Assembly: GCF_000179555.1 (NCBI RefSeq) | Contig: NZ_AECZ01000011.1 | Coordinates: 82,608 to 146,607 of the forward strand | Source: Solidesulfovibrio fructosivorans JJ] | Lineage (GTDB): Bacteria; Desulfobacterota; Desulfovibrionia; Desulfovibrionales; Desulfovibrionaceae | Length of the DNA stretch: 64,000 nucleotides | Reading direction: 5' to 3' | In this document: one piece after another, positions 21,039 to 29,039 of the stretch | How positions within the stretch are numbered: the stretch's first letter is position 1 | Layout of the letters: every line of letters begins with the position of its first letter | Notes under the pieces: model-generated | The model's input: the letters and a program-made list of their open reading frames with translations, nothing else | Told to the model about the DNA's origin: nothing | The model's database searches: none | Position numbers and translations under genes: made by a program

Positions 21039-21773
21039 ATGATCAATGACGAAGAACTTCTCGAACGCATGTTGGACAGGCTTTTGACCGAAGTCGTCCC
21101 GGACCTGCGCCACAGCATCAGCGTCACCATTGAAAAGGAAGTCGCCAAGACCCTGTCCCGTTCGCTTCTGGAAAGCGAGTTCCACCAGCGCCTAAACGAG
21201 GAAATGCGCCAGGGCCTCCAGGACATCTACAAAGAGATCAACCAGGCGGCCAAGACCGAGGGCGAGGCCCATGTCGACGACCGGCAGCAGGCCGACCAGC
21301 TCTTCCAGGAAGCGGCGCAGCAGCTGGACAAGATCCTCGAGACCACGGAAACGGCCACCACCGAGATCATGGACATCGTGGAAAAGCACATGGACTTGCA
21401 AGCCGACGCGGCCGGGCTTCTGGCGGCCATGCAAAATGGCGTGGCCGACACCGAAGCCGTGGAAAAGCTGCGCACGGACAATGCCGCCCTCGGCGAAGAC
21501 CTCATGCGCATCATGACCACGCTGAGCTTCCAGGACCTCACCGGCCAGCGCATCAAGCGCATCATCACCGCCATCAAAAAGGTCGAACAGATCGTGCTCG
21601 ACCTCTACCTGTCCACAGGCATCCAGCTCAAGGCCCGGGCCGAAGCCCCGGACAAGACCATCTCCGAACTCCAGGCCGAGGCCAAACAAAAGGTTTCCGA
21701 ACTCAAAGGCCCCCAGACCAAAGTCCAACAAGGCGCGGTGGACGACCTCCTCGCCCAGCTTGGGCTGGATTAG
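21039..21773 (+). CDS. cheZ: chemotaxis phosphatase CheZ
   Basis: CheZ dephosphorylates CheY-P and so ends the flagellar switching signal. The 244-residue protein is almost entirely helical. LSFQDLTGQRIKRI carries the catalytic residues D166 and Q170, the counterparts of D143 and Q147 in E. coli CheZ. The C-terminal tail QGAVDDLLAQLGLD is the CheY-binding peptide, tied to the core by a flexible linker (about 205-230). It is longer at the N-terminus than the E. coli protein. The gene sits next to a PilZ-like gene and away from other che genes, which are not in the window. Convergent hairpins follow it. Confidence 0.88.
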   Translation: MINDEELLERMLDRLLTEVVPDLRHSISVTIEKEVAKTLSRSLLESEFHQRLNEEMRQGLQDIYKEINQAAKTEGEAHVDDRQQADQLFQEAAQQLDKILETTETATTEIMDIVEKHMDLQADAAGLLAAMQNGVADTEAVEKLRTDNAALGEDLMRIMTTLSFQDLTGQRIKRIITAIKKVEQIVLDLYLSTGIQLKARAEAPDKTISELQAEAKQKVSELKGPQTKVQQGAVDDLLAQLGLD

Positions 21774-21791
21774 GGGGAGAATGGCAAGAGA

Positions 21792-21840
21792 AGTGCGAGA
21801 GGGGAAACCCTTTAAAAAGGGCAGTAGCCCCTCTCGCACT
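21792..21840. repeat. long hairpin element, copy 2a
   Basis: AGTGCGAGAGGGG (21792-21804) pairs perfectly with CCCCTCTCGCACT (21828-21840), with an inner CCCTTT/AAAGGG stem. It starts 19 bases after cheZ and probably terminates that operon. Together with the hairpin at 21925 it forms a composite element repeated at 24143-24305. Confidence 0.75.
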
Positions 21841-21924
21841 CTCCCCTTCCTCAATTTTTCGACGTTACGGGAGCAACGCCGATAACATCCCCTCACCATT
21901 AAAAATCTTTGGAAAGGGGGTCCG

Positions 21925-21956
21925 GGGGGAAACTTTTCTACAGAAAAGTTTCCCCC
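21925..21956. repeat. long hairpin element, copy 2b
   Basis: GGGGGAAACTTTTCT (21925-21939) pairs with AGAAAAGTTTCCCCC (21942-21956). It lies 27 bases beyond the cbiO stop on the minus strand and is a likely terminator of the nickel operon. The flanking sequence from about 21888 is clearly similar to 24232-24268. Confidence 0.75.
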
Positions 21957-21983
21957 TGGTTCCATTTTATCCCTCGCCCTACC

Positions 21984-22721
21984 CTACTCCGTAGCGTGAT
22001 GGTGGTGGGCCTGGTCGCCCAGGGGGTGACCGTGGACGTGTCGGTGGATGATGAAGTGCGGGTCGTGGACGAGCTTGCCCGCCTCGATGGTATAGAAGGT
22101 CTCGGTCACGTCGAACAGGAAATCCCAGTCGTGGGAAATGACGATCAGCGGCTTGCCCAAGCGCTTGAGGATATCCGCGATGCGCTCCCGGGTCCCCGGA
22201 TCGAGGCCGTTGGTCGGCTCGTCCAGTAACAGCGCCTCGGGTTCCATGGCCAACACCCCGGCCAGGGACACGAGCTTTTTCTCCCCGCCCGAAAGCCGGT
22301 GCGACAGCCGTTCGCCGAAACCGGCCAAGCCCAGCATGTCCAGGGTGCGTTCGGCCGCCTCCCGGGCGCGCGCCGGCGAGAGCCCGCAATTGAGCGGCCC
22401 GAAGGCCACGTCGTCGAGCACGGTCGGGTAGATGATCTGGTCGTCGGCGTTTTGCAAAAGGAGCCCGATACCCCGCCGCACGGCCCGGAAATCCTTTTCC
22501 GTGGCGGCAACGGTCCCCTTGTAGCGCACCTCGCCGGCATCGGGCCGGACAAGCCCCATCATCACATGCAACAGCGTGGTTTTGCCCGAGCCGTTCGGCC
22601 CAAAAAGCCCGATGCGCTCCCCGGCCGAAAACGTGAAATCGACATCGGCCAGCACCGGACGGTCGCTGCCGGGATAGGCGTAGCCCACCCCGGAAAGGCG
22701 CAGCAGCGGCTCAGAAGACAT
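21984..22721 (-). CDS. cbiO: nickel/cobalt ECF transporter ATPase (A component)
   Basis: The 245-residue ABC ATPase powers the group I ECF transporter encoded with it. Walker A is GLFGPNGSGKTTLL, the signature is RLSGGEKKLVSLAG, and Walker B runs into LLLDEPTNGLDPG; the H-loop is VISHDWDF. The C-terminus is unusual, with histidines in HRHVHGHP and a final HHHH tail, which could bind the transported metal. The gene overlaps cbiQ by eleven bases and is the last of the operon. Confidence 0.93.
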   Translation of the reverse strand: MSSEPLLRLSGVGYAYPGSDRPVLADVDFTFSAGERIGLFGPNGSGKTTLLHVMMGLVRPDAGEVRYKGTVAATEKDFRAVRRGIGLLLQNADDQIIYPTVLDDVAFGPLNCGLSPARAREAAERTLDMLGLAGFGERLSHRLSGGEKKLVSLAGVLAMEPEALLLDEPTNGLDPGTRERIADILKRLGKPLIVISHDWDFLFDVTETFYTIEAGKLVHDPHFIIHRHVHGHPLGDQAHHHHATE

Positions 22722-23481
22722 GTCCCCTCCGCAAAACGAAATCGAGCGCGCCGGCCGCCGCGGATACGACCAGACACAGGCTCAGGAAAACCACATCGCC
22801 GCGCCGGGCCGCAAACCGGTCCAGGCTGGGGAATGTGCCGTGAAAGCCGCGCAACAGCATGGCCTGATAGACCCGCTGGGAACGATCGAAGCTGCGCACC
22901 AGCACCATGGCGACCAGGGCGGCGTAGGTGCGGTAGGTGCGCGCGTCCGTGGCCGGGACAAAGCCCCGAAGTTTGGCCGATGTAACCAGCCGGGCATACT
23001 CCTCGGCGATGACGTGCAGGTAACGGTAGGTGAAAAGAAAGAGAAAGGAAAACTTGGCCGGCACGCGAAGCGCGGTCATGGCCCGGCCCAGGGCCGGAGC
23101 CGGAATGGTGGCGACCAGGGCCACGATGCAAAAAAAGATGGCGTTGGTTTTGACCGTGATGACGGAGGCCAGGGCCACGCCCTCCCGGGTCGCGGTCAGG
23201 CCGAAGCTCCGCCACGCCGCCTCTCCCGGCGCTGTAAAGGGCAACACGAGCCACAAGAAAAGCACGAAGACGTTGACCGCGACGAACCGGCCCCAGACCA
23301 CGCGCCAGGACGGGCGGGCGGCAATGGTGAGGCAAAAACCGCAGACGAGCACCAAACCGGCGGCGGCCGGCGTTGCGGCCAAGGCGGCGACAACAGACAG
23401 GGCCAGACAGGCTACGAGTTTGAAACGGGGGTCCAGGGAATGGATAGGCGAGCTTCCCCGGGCAAGCGGCTCGTCGATCAT
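22711..23481 (-). CDS. cbiQ: nickel/cobalt ECF transporter T component
   Basis: The 256-residue membrane protein is the scaffold (T) subunit that couples the ATPase to the substrate-binding CbiM/NikM. The N-terminus reads PIHSLDPRFKLVAC, typical of CbiQ, and there are four to five hydrophobic helices. The two short coupling motifs with the Ala-Arg-Gly pattern are represented by TALRVPAKF and AMLLRGFHG. The gene overlaps nikL by four bases and cbiO by eleven bases. Confidence 0.92.
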   Translation of the reverse strand: MIDEPLARGSSPIHSLDPRFKLVACLALSVVAALAATPAAAGLVLVCGFCLTIAARPSWRVVWGRFVAVNVFVLFLWLVLPFTAPGEAAWRSFGLTATREGVALASVITVKTNAIFFCIVALVATIPAPALGRAMTALRVPAKFSFLFLFTYRYLHVIAEEYARLVTSAKLRGFVPATDARTYRTYAALVAMVLVRSFDRSQRVYQAMLLRGFHGTFPSLDRFAARRGDVVFLSLCLVVSAAAGALDFVLRRGHVF

Positions 23482-24125
23482 GCGCCCCGTCCGCCCTTGC
23501 GGCAGCGGACGTAGGCCAGAAGTCCGGCAATGCCGACCAGCCAGCCGATGCCCCCGGCGATCCCGGCCAGGCCCGGGCCTTTTTCCTCCTGATCCAACAG
23601 CATCTTGCGGATGGGCGCGATCTTGACTTCCACGGCCTGTTCGACCACGGCCCGCAAGGCGGCCTGGTCCATGGGCACGGCCACGGCGGTTTGGGCCGGT
23701 GCCGACGCGGCGGCTGTCGCGGGCGCGGTTGCCGTCGTAGCGGCAGGGGCGACCGGGGCCGCGCTTTGATCGGCCGGGGCGGCGGACAGGTATTCCTCGG
23801 CCTTGACGGTCGTATTGTTCTGATGGCCCTCGCCGGCATCGAGATGGATGGCGATCTCAGCCTTGTCCTTGCGAGCGGCCTCGGGCACGGGGAAGACGAA
23901 ATTGCCCTTGTCGTCCGTCTTGCCGGTCAGATAGACCTGCCCGGTGGCGGCGTTTTTGACAGTGATCTCCCCGAAGCGCACCCGGTCGGAGCGGCTGTAG
24001 CTGCATTCCACATGTACGTCGTTGCCCTCGACATAGGCGAACACGTTGACCCGGTGGGCCAGGGCCGGTGCGGCCGCACCCAGGCAAAGCGCCAAAGCTG
24101 CAATGAGAATATACTTATATTTCAT
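23478..24125 (-). CDS. nikL: NikL/CbiL-like accessory membrane protein
   Basis: The 215-residue protein has a signal peptide (ending PALA-HRVNVF), a periplasmic beta-sandwich domain of carboxypeptidase-regulatory type (about 24-105, with GKTDDKGNFVFPVP), an Ala/Pro/Thr-rich linker and a single C-terminal membrane helix (GIGWLVGIAGLLAYV). The first mature residue is histidine, a metal-ligand feature seen in NikL proteins. It replaces the small CbiN subunit in NikKMLQO-type nickel transporters. A 191-base gap with two hairpins separates it from cbiM, unlike the tight spacing downstream. Confidence 0.83.
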   Translation of the reverse strand: MKYKYILIAALALCLGAAAPALAHRVNVFAYVEGNDVHVECSYSRSDRVRFGEITVKNAATGQVYLTGKTDDKGNFVFPVPEAARKDKAEIAIHLDAGEGHQNNTTVKAEEYLSAAPADQSAAPVAPAATTATAPATAAASAPAQTAVAVPMDQAALRAVVEQAVEVKIAPIRKMLLDQEEKGPGLAGIAGGIGWLVGIAGLLAYVRCRKGGRGA

Positions 24126-24142
24126 GGCAATAATCCCTTATA

Positions 24143-24183
24143 CGAGAGGGCCAATCCTTTGAAAAAGGGTTCTCCCTTTTCGC
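24143..24183. repeat. degraded hairpin element, copy 3a (inside the nickel operon)
   Basis: CGAGAGGG...AATCCTTT against AAAGGGTTCTCCCTTTTCG gives an imperfect stem of the same class as 21792-21840 and 8197-8237. It lies just upstream of nikL, between nikL and cbiM. Confidence 0.55.
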
Positions 24184-24267
24184 GCCCTCCTCTTCCCGAA
24201 CACTCCGACATTCCTTGAGCAGCACCGCTCACATCCCGTCACCGTTAAAAGTCTTGGGAAGGGGGGC

Positions 24268-24305
24268 CTGGGGGGAAACCTTTCTACAGAAAGGTTTCCC
24301 CCCAG
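24268..24305. repeat. long hairpin element, copy 3b (inside the nickel operon)
   Basis: CTGGGGGGAAACCTTTCT (24268-24285) pairs perfectly with AGAAAGGTTTCCCCCCAG (24288-24305), an 18-base-pair stem. It lies 11 bases after the cbiM stop and could reduce read-through into nikL-cbiQ-cbiO. Confidence 0.75.
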
Positions 24306-24316
24306 TTCTTCCCAAC

Positions 24317-24925
24317 TTACCCAGCCAGACGGATGGCCAGCATCTCGGGGCGGACCTTGGCCAGGAAGGCCACGGCCATGGCCGTCAGCACCCCTTCGAT
24401 AAGCATGATGGGAATATGGGCGATGAGAATCACCTTGGCCGTGCCGAGAAACGCCTCGCCGGACAGCGCCAGGGCGCAGGCGGTCAGGCAGCCGGCCAGA
24501 AGCACGGCGAAAAAGCCGCAGCAAAAGGCCCCCACCGCCTGTTTGGTTCCGCCGGCTCGAAGAAGCGGCCCGAAGAGCAGAAAGCAGAACACGGCCGGCA
24601 GCGCCATGTCGCAGGTGTTGACGCCGAGCACCACCAAACCGCCGAACTGGAAGAGCACGGCCTGGAGCAACAGCGCCACGCAGATGGCCGGAAAGGCCGC
24701 ATAGCCGAGGATCGCGCCGATCAACCCGTTGAGGATAAGGTGGACGCTGACCGGCCCGATGGGCACATGGATGAGCGAAGCAACGAAAAAAGCGGCCGAG
24801 AGGATGGCCACGGTCATGAGCTTGTCGTAGTCCAGGCGCTTTAAGCCCACGGCCGTGCCCACGGCCGTGATCGCCCAGCCGCCGGCCAGCACCGGTCCGG
24901 AAAGCACCCCTTCGGAAATATGCAT
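24317..24925 (-). CDS. cbiM: nickel/cobalt ECF transporter substrate-binding membrane protein
   Basis: The 202-residue protein is the S component that binds the metal. It begins MHISEGVLSGPVL; in this family the free N-terminus and His2 help chelate the ion in a square-planar site, so the start at 24925 is functionally fixed even though the frame is open 78 bases further. Six or seven hydrophobic helices follow, with HVPIGPVSVHLILNG in the middle supplying further histidines. CbiM and NikM are hard to separate by sequence. The neighbouring nikK and nikL point to nickel, which suits an organism rich in [NiFe] hydrogenase. Confidence 0.9.
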   Translation of the reverse strand: MHISEGVLSGPVLAGGWAITAVGTAVGLKRLDYDKLMTVAILSAAFFVASLIHVPIGPVSVHLILNGLIGAILGYAAFPAICVALLLQAVLFQFGGLVVLGVNTCDMALPAVFCFLLFGPLLRAGGTKQAVGAFCCGFFAVLLAGCLTACALALSGEAFLGTAKVILIAHIPIMLIEGVLTAMAVAFLAKVRPEMLAIRLAG

Positions 24926-25029
24926 GCTGCCTGCCTGTCGCGCCCAAGGCGCGGAAAGTTGTGGGAGGGCGGACCCAGCCCGCCCTCCCGAATCGTCAAG
25001 CAAGAGTCCCGGGGACGAATCGGAATGCC

Positions 25030-25812
25030 TTACTTCTTCTTGTGCTTGGGATCAACGAACTTGGCCCACATGACGGCCCCGCGCTCCACCTTCTTGGCCA
25101 CGCCGTCCTTTTCGATGGTCTGCGGCGCGTCGGTCAGGGCGGCGAATCCCCACCAGCCGCCAAAGGGCACGGCATAGGTGAAAACGCCGTTGGCGTCGGT
25201 CTTGACCACCTGGGTCACCAGATATTCGTTGGGCGGGGTGTAGGCCTTGTCCTTATTATAATATTCCACTTCCACATCGACCCCGGCGGCCGGCTTGCCG
25301 TCCACGAGCACCTTGCCCGTGAACACGTTGCCGACATAGTTGCCGAAGGGACGCGAAAGCGGAATGATCTCGGCCGGTAGCCCCACAGGCTCATCCCAGC
25401 CCTCTTCCTCGCCGAAGGCCGGCACCACGACCTTGGTCAGGTGCTCGATGTACTTGTCCTCGGCCGGCTCGAAATAAGGCTCGGGCACCACGTAGAAAAT
25501 CCCCACGCCCGGGCGCTTGAAGGTATATTCGGACTTCCAGGCGTCATGATCCATGACCTTGGTCGGTTTGAGCGTGCCGAGCAGGTCGGTCTTCTTGCCG
25601 CCGTCAACCACGCCAAAGGCCTTGGGCTTGGCCATGTTCATGCCGTTGCCTTCCATGGGATGGGAGAAGGACACAACCAGGTCCACCTTGGCTTTTTCCT
25701 TGCTCGTGACCACATCCTGGGACGGAATGACCATGCCGAAATGGGCCAGGGCCGGGGCGGCCGTCAGCGCCACCGTCGCCAGCGCGACAAGAACACGGAA
25801 AATGGACACCAT
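25030..25812 (-). CDS. nikK: NikK-like DUF4198 periplasmic protein
   Basis: The 260-residue protein has a signal peptide ending APALAHFGMVIPS, so the mature protein starts with a histidine. The rest is a DUF4198-type beta-sandwich: an N-terminal region with VSFSHPMEGNGMNM and a second carboxypeptidase-regulatory-like domain with GKVLVDGKPAAGVDVEVEYY and TDANGVFTYAVPFGGWWGF. The C-terminus is lysine-rich. Such proteins are found first in NikKMLQO operons and are thought to deliver or bind periplasmic nickel. AGGAGG precedes the ATG at 25812, and an inverted repeat lies upstream. Confidence 0.85.
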   Translation of the reverse strand: MVSIFRVLVALATVALTAAPALAHFGMVIPSQDVVTSKEKAKVDLVVSFSHPMEGNGMNMAKPKAFGVVDGGKKTDLLGTLKPTKVMDHDAWKSEYTFKRPGVGIFYVVPEPYFEPAEDKYIEHLTKVVVPAFGEEEGWDEPVGLPAEIIPLSRPFGNYVGNVFTGKVLVDGKPAAGVDVEVEYYNKDKAYTPPNEYLVTQVVKTDANGVFTYAVPFGGWWGFAALTDAPQTIEKDGVAKKVERGAVMWAKFVDPKHKKK

Positions 25813-25834
25813 GAAGCCTCCTTTTTTTATCGCC

Positions 25835-25871
25835 TGTTATCAATCATAGTAAGAACAAATAATTCATAACA
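25835..25871 (-). promoter_or_regulatory. inverted repeat upstream of the nickel operon, candidate operator
   Basis: TGTTAT (25835-25840) and ATAACA (25866-25871) form an inverted repeat with a 25-base A+T-rich spacer, 23 bases upstream of the nikK start. This is the only A+T-rich stretch in the area. The half-sites recall those of nickel regulator NikR in sulfate reducers, but the spacer is longer than I would expect, so the assignment is tentative. Confidence 0.35.
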
Positions 25872-25929
25872 CGCGGCAGGAACGCATGGCAACCATTAGC
25901 ATACGAAAACCGTCGGAAGATAAAAATCT

Positions 25930-26781
25930 TCAGAAGGAAACCGAAAGGGACAGGGAACAATCGGGCTGGGCGGACGGCCGCAGTTCCGCCGCCAGACGCA
26001 GACGGGACACGGGCCGAAAGGCCACGGCCAGATAGGGCGCGACAAGGCTTTTGGGTTCGTAGCCGTATTGGCCGGGCCAGGCGTTCAGCGCCAGGATGGC
26101 GGCCAGGGCCGTCCCCCTGGCCCCGCTGGGATCGATGTGGTGGGAAAGGCGCTTGTCCAGGCGAAAGGCGGTGAGCGCCGCTCCGGCGGCCACGGTCACC
26201 CTGCCCCAATCGTAGCCCAGGGCCAGTGTGGCCTCGTGGCTGCGCCAGGAGAAGGTCGCGTCGCGCTGGGAAGGCGGCGTGCCCGTGCCCGAGGCGCTGG
26301 CGACATCCTCGCGGGCCTCGGGGGCGCTGGCGATGAAAAGCTCGTAGCGGGCCAGGAGAAAACCGCCGTGGCCCGGTTCCCGGCGCAGGATCAGCCGGAC
26401 CGAGGGGCCCCAAAGCAAGGCCGGCCGGGTTTCCCAGGCTTCATAATAGCCGATGCCGACGTTCTTGGCCTCGAAACGGCCCGTGGACGTGCCCAGGTGG
26501 AAACCCGGGGCGACAACGAGGTGGCGCGAGTCCAGCAGACGCCAGGAGAGCGCGACATAGGCCCGGGTCTCGGACCAGTTGCGGGTCCAGCCGCCGTACT
26601 CCGGCAGAATGCCGGCGGAAGGATTGGAGCAGCGGGGTTCGCCGAGGTCCCGATAGCCCAGGCTGCGGTAGACGGCGGCGATTTCCAGGCGTTCGTCGGC
26701 GAGGGCGGGACAGGCCGTGGCCGCGACAAGCGTCCAGACAAGGCTTGCCGCCGCCAGGATGCGCCGTCCTGTCCCGGTCAT
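25930..26781 (-). CDS. probable outer membrane beta-barrel protein
   Basis: The 283-residue protein has a signal peptide (cleavage after CPALA-DERLE). The mature chain alternates short amphipathic strands with turns (HLVVAPGFHLGT, PSVRLILRREPG, HEATLALGYDWG, GRVTVAAGAALTAF) and ends in SLSLSVSF. A terminal phenylalanine in an amphipathic strand is the classical BamA-recognition signal of outer membrane proteins. About ten to twelve strands are possible. The family is not recognised. It starts nine bases after the S9 peptidase stop, so the two are probably cotranscribed. Confidence 0.7.
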   Translation of the reverse strand: MTGTGRRILAAASLVWTLVAATACPALADERLEIAAVYRSLGYRDLGEPRCSNPSAGILPEYGGWTRNWSETRAYVALSWRLLDSRHLVVAPGFHLGTSTGRFEAKNVGIGYYEAWETRPALLWGPSVRLILRREPGHGGFLLARYELFIASAPEAREDVASASGTGTPPSQRDATFSWRSHEATLALGYDWGRVTVAAGAALTAFRLDKRLSHHIDPSGARGTALAAILALNAWPGQYGYEPKSLVAPYLAVAFRPVSRLRLAAELRPSAQPDCSLSLSVSF

Positions 26782-26790
26782 GGCCGCCCG

Positions 26791-28941
26791 TCAGGAGCCG
26801 GGCCGGGGACACGGCCCGCCGCCAGCCCCCGGGCGATCGCCCGCCCCGGTTTTGCCGTTTTCCCGAACCGGCGGCACGGTTGCGGCGTCGCCGAAAAAGA
26901 ACGCCGTTTCCACTGGCGCGATCGGGACATAGCGCGTGAACCAGTCGAGGTTTCGGACCATCAGGTCGCGGATAAGCGACGGCTCGGTCACGTCGTGGCC
27001 GCTTCGGGGATAGGCGGCCAGCTTGGTGGGCACGCCCAGGCGCGACAGGGCGGTATAGAGTTCCAGGGACTGGGTGAACGGCACGCGCTCGTCGGACACG
27101 CCGTGCTGAAAAAGCGTCGGGGTCTTTATGGCGGCGGCATACTTGAGCGGCGAGTGGTCGAAAAGCGTCTGGAAGCGCTCGTAGGCTTCGCCGCCGAAAT
27201 ACAGCGGAATGAAATCGGGCAGGTCCATACTGCCGGATTGGCTGACCAGATCGGTTATGCCCGCGCCGATGGAGGCGGCGGCGAAACGGTCGGTATGGCC
27301 GATGGTCCAGGCGGTCAGGTAGCCTCCGTAGCTCCAGCCCATGACGCCCAGGCGCTTGGGATCGGCCAGCTTGCGCGCGACCAGGGCGTCGATCCCGCTT
27401 TGCAGGTCGGCGAAGTCCACCCCGCCCCAATCGCCCTTGATCGCCATGCGAAAGGCCGGCCCGTAGCCGTCCGAGCCCCGGACGTTGGGCTGGAAAAGGG
27501 CGTAGCCGCGCTCGCTGAAGACAGCCAGCGGGTAGTAGTTGAGCGCGCCCAGATACTGCCGGTCGGCGGCCACGGCCGGACCACCGTGAAGCTCCACCAG
27601 AAGCGGCGGCGGCCCGGAACCGGGCGTGACGGGATGGGTATAGAGGCCCTCGAGGACGGTCCCGTCGGCCGCCTTCCAGCGCACCACCTCGGTCTTCCCC
27701 AGCCGGTAGCCGACAAATTCCTTGTTGACCGCGGACACGGGTTTCGGCGCGAACCGCCCGAGCGGAGTCAGGTAGGCCTCCGGGGGCAGGTCGCTGTCGA
27801 CCAGCACCATGCCCAGGGCATTGCCCGAGGCGGAAACGGCGGCCTGGGACACCATGCGCGGCGTGCCGGACACCGTGCGCGGCGCGGCGCCGGAAACGGG
27901 CAGGGCCAAAACCACCGCGCCCGTGCCCTCGATTTCGCGGACATAGATGGTCCCGCCGTCAGCCGACCAGCCGAGCATCTCCGGCCGGGCGTCCGGCGTC
28001 GCCGCCAGCGCCCGGGGCGCGCCGCCGGACGCGGGAACGATCATGACCCGGGCGGCGCTGTAATAAAACCCCGGCGCGCGGGTGGCCACGTAGGCCAACC
28101 ATTTGCCGTCCGGGGAAAAACAGGGGCTGGTTTCCGAATCGGCGGTAGCGGCCACCGGCACGACGCGGCCGGTTTTCACGTCCACCATGGCGATGTCGGT
28201 CTGGGCCGCGTCCTGGGGCTGGGCCCGGCCGGCGACGGTATTGCCGCGACGACCGCGCGGCGGCGCGTCGGGCGGCGTCGTCTCGAAAGCGATGCGGCCG
28301 CCGTCCGGAGAAAAGACGAAGCCGCCCACGTCCCTGTCCGTGACCAGTCCGCGAAGCGCTCCCTGGCCGGCAAGCGGCAGCAGAAAAAGCCCCGCCGCGC
28401 CGCCCTCCTCGTCCAGGACATCCACATCCGCGTCGCAGTTGGTCTCCCGGTTGCCCGAGCCGCCGTTCATGGTCATCGTCATGGCCAGCGCCTTCCCGTC
28501 CGGCGTAAAAGCCAGATCGAGCACGTCGCCCCGGCCGTGGGTGAGGCGACGGGTGTGGCCGGTTCCAAGCGACATGACCACGGCATCGGTCGTGTCGTCG
28601 GTTTGGACAAGGTAGGCAAGACGCGATCCGTGCGGAGAAAAAACCGGCTTTTCGCAGACCTCCCGTTCCGAAGTGACGGGGCGCGCCAAAGACTTGGCGG
28701 CGTCGGCCACGTACACCCGCGAACGCAAATCGCCGCCCTGCTCGTCCATGACGGCCCGGGTGACGGTGAAGGCCACGTGTCTGCCGTCGGCGGACAGGCG
28801 CAGGTCGTCGATCATGGCCACCCGCAGCATGTCGTCGATGGTGAAAGCCTTTTCGGAACAGACGGCGGGCGCGGCGCAGACACAAAAGAAGACCGCGGCC
28901 GTCAGCGCGACGCGAAGACGAAATCGGAAAGCGGCAGGCAT
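26791..28941 (-). CDS. S9 family serine peptidase (prolyl-oligopeptidase/acylaminoacyl type), exported
   Basis: The 716-residue protein has a signal peptide (VCAAPAVCS-EKAFT), a beta-propeller in residues about 30-430 (repeated strands such as FTPDGKALAM, FSPDGGRIAF, FSPDGKWLAY) and a C-terminal alpha/beta-hydrolase domain. The triad is visible as S537 in GWSYGGYLTAW, D617 in HGVSDERVPF and H649 in SGHDVTEPS. These enzymes cleave short peptides, and this one should act in the periplasm. The start at 28941 gives a proper signal sequence; the frame is open for 63 bases upstream. Its upstream neighbour secD is separated by a strong terminator, so it has its own promoter. Confidence 0.9.
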   Translation of the reverse strand: MPAAFRFRLRVALTAAVFFCVCAAPAVCSEKAFTIDDMLRVAMIDDLRLSADGRHVAFTVTRAVMDEQGGDLRSRVYVADAAKSLARPVTSEREVCEKPVFSPHGSRLAYLVQTDDTTDAVVMSLGTGHTRRLTHGRGDVLDLAFTPDGKALAMTMTMNGGSGNRETNCDADVDVLDEEGGAAGLFLLPLAGQGALRGLVTDRDVGGFVFSPDGGRIAFETTPPDAPPRGRRGNTVAGRAQPQDAAQTDIAMVDVKTGRVVPVAATADSETSPCFSPDGKWLAYVATRAPGFYYSAARVMIVPASGGAPRALAATPDARPEMLGWSADGGTIYVREIEGTGAVVLALPVSGAAPRTVSGTPRMVSQAAVSASGNALGMVLVDSDLPPEAYLTPLGRFAPKPVSAVNKEFVGYRLGKTEVVRWKAADGTVLEGLYTHPVTPGSGPPPLLVELHGGPAVAADRQYLGALNYYPLAVFSERGYALFQPNVRGSDGYGPAFRMAIKGDWGGVDFADLQSGIDALVARKLADPKRLGVMGWSYGGYLTAWTIGHTDRFAAASIGAGITDLVSQSGSMDLPDFIPLYFGGEAYERFQTLFDHSPLKYAAAIKTPTLFQHGVSDERVPFTQSLELYTALSRLGVPTKLAAYPRSGHDVTEPSLIRDLMVRNLDWFTRYVPIAPVETAFFFGDAATVPPVRENGKTGAGDRPGAGGGPCPRPGS

Positions 28942-29009
28942 CGGTTCGGACTCACCTCGCTTAAGCGATGGGGGCACTGTACGGTGTGCCGGGATGGGGG
29001 TCAAACCTG

Positions 29010-29033
29010 AAAAAAAAGCCCCCTTGCGGGGGC
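29010..29033 (-). terminator. intrinsic terminator after secD
   Basis: Read on the minus strand, GCCCCCGCAAGGGGGC is followed directly by eight T residues (plus-strand stem 29018-29033, A-run 29010-29017). It lies seven bases after the secD stop: a textbook Rho-independent terminator. Confidence 0.92.
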
Positions 29034-29039
29034 CTTGCT

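Noticed and set aside
26068..29010. Plus-strand open frame of 980 codons.
   Set aside because: It is antisense to the S9 peptidase and outer membrane protein genes, which have triad residues, signal peptides and proper starts.
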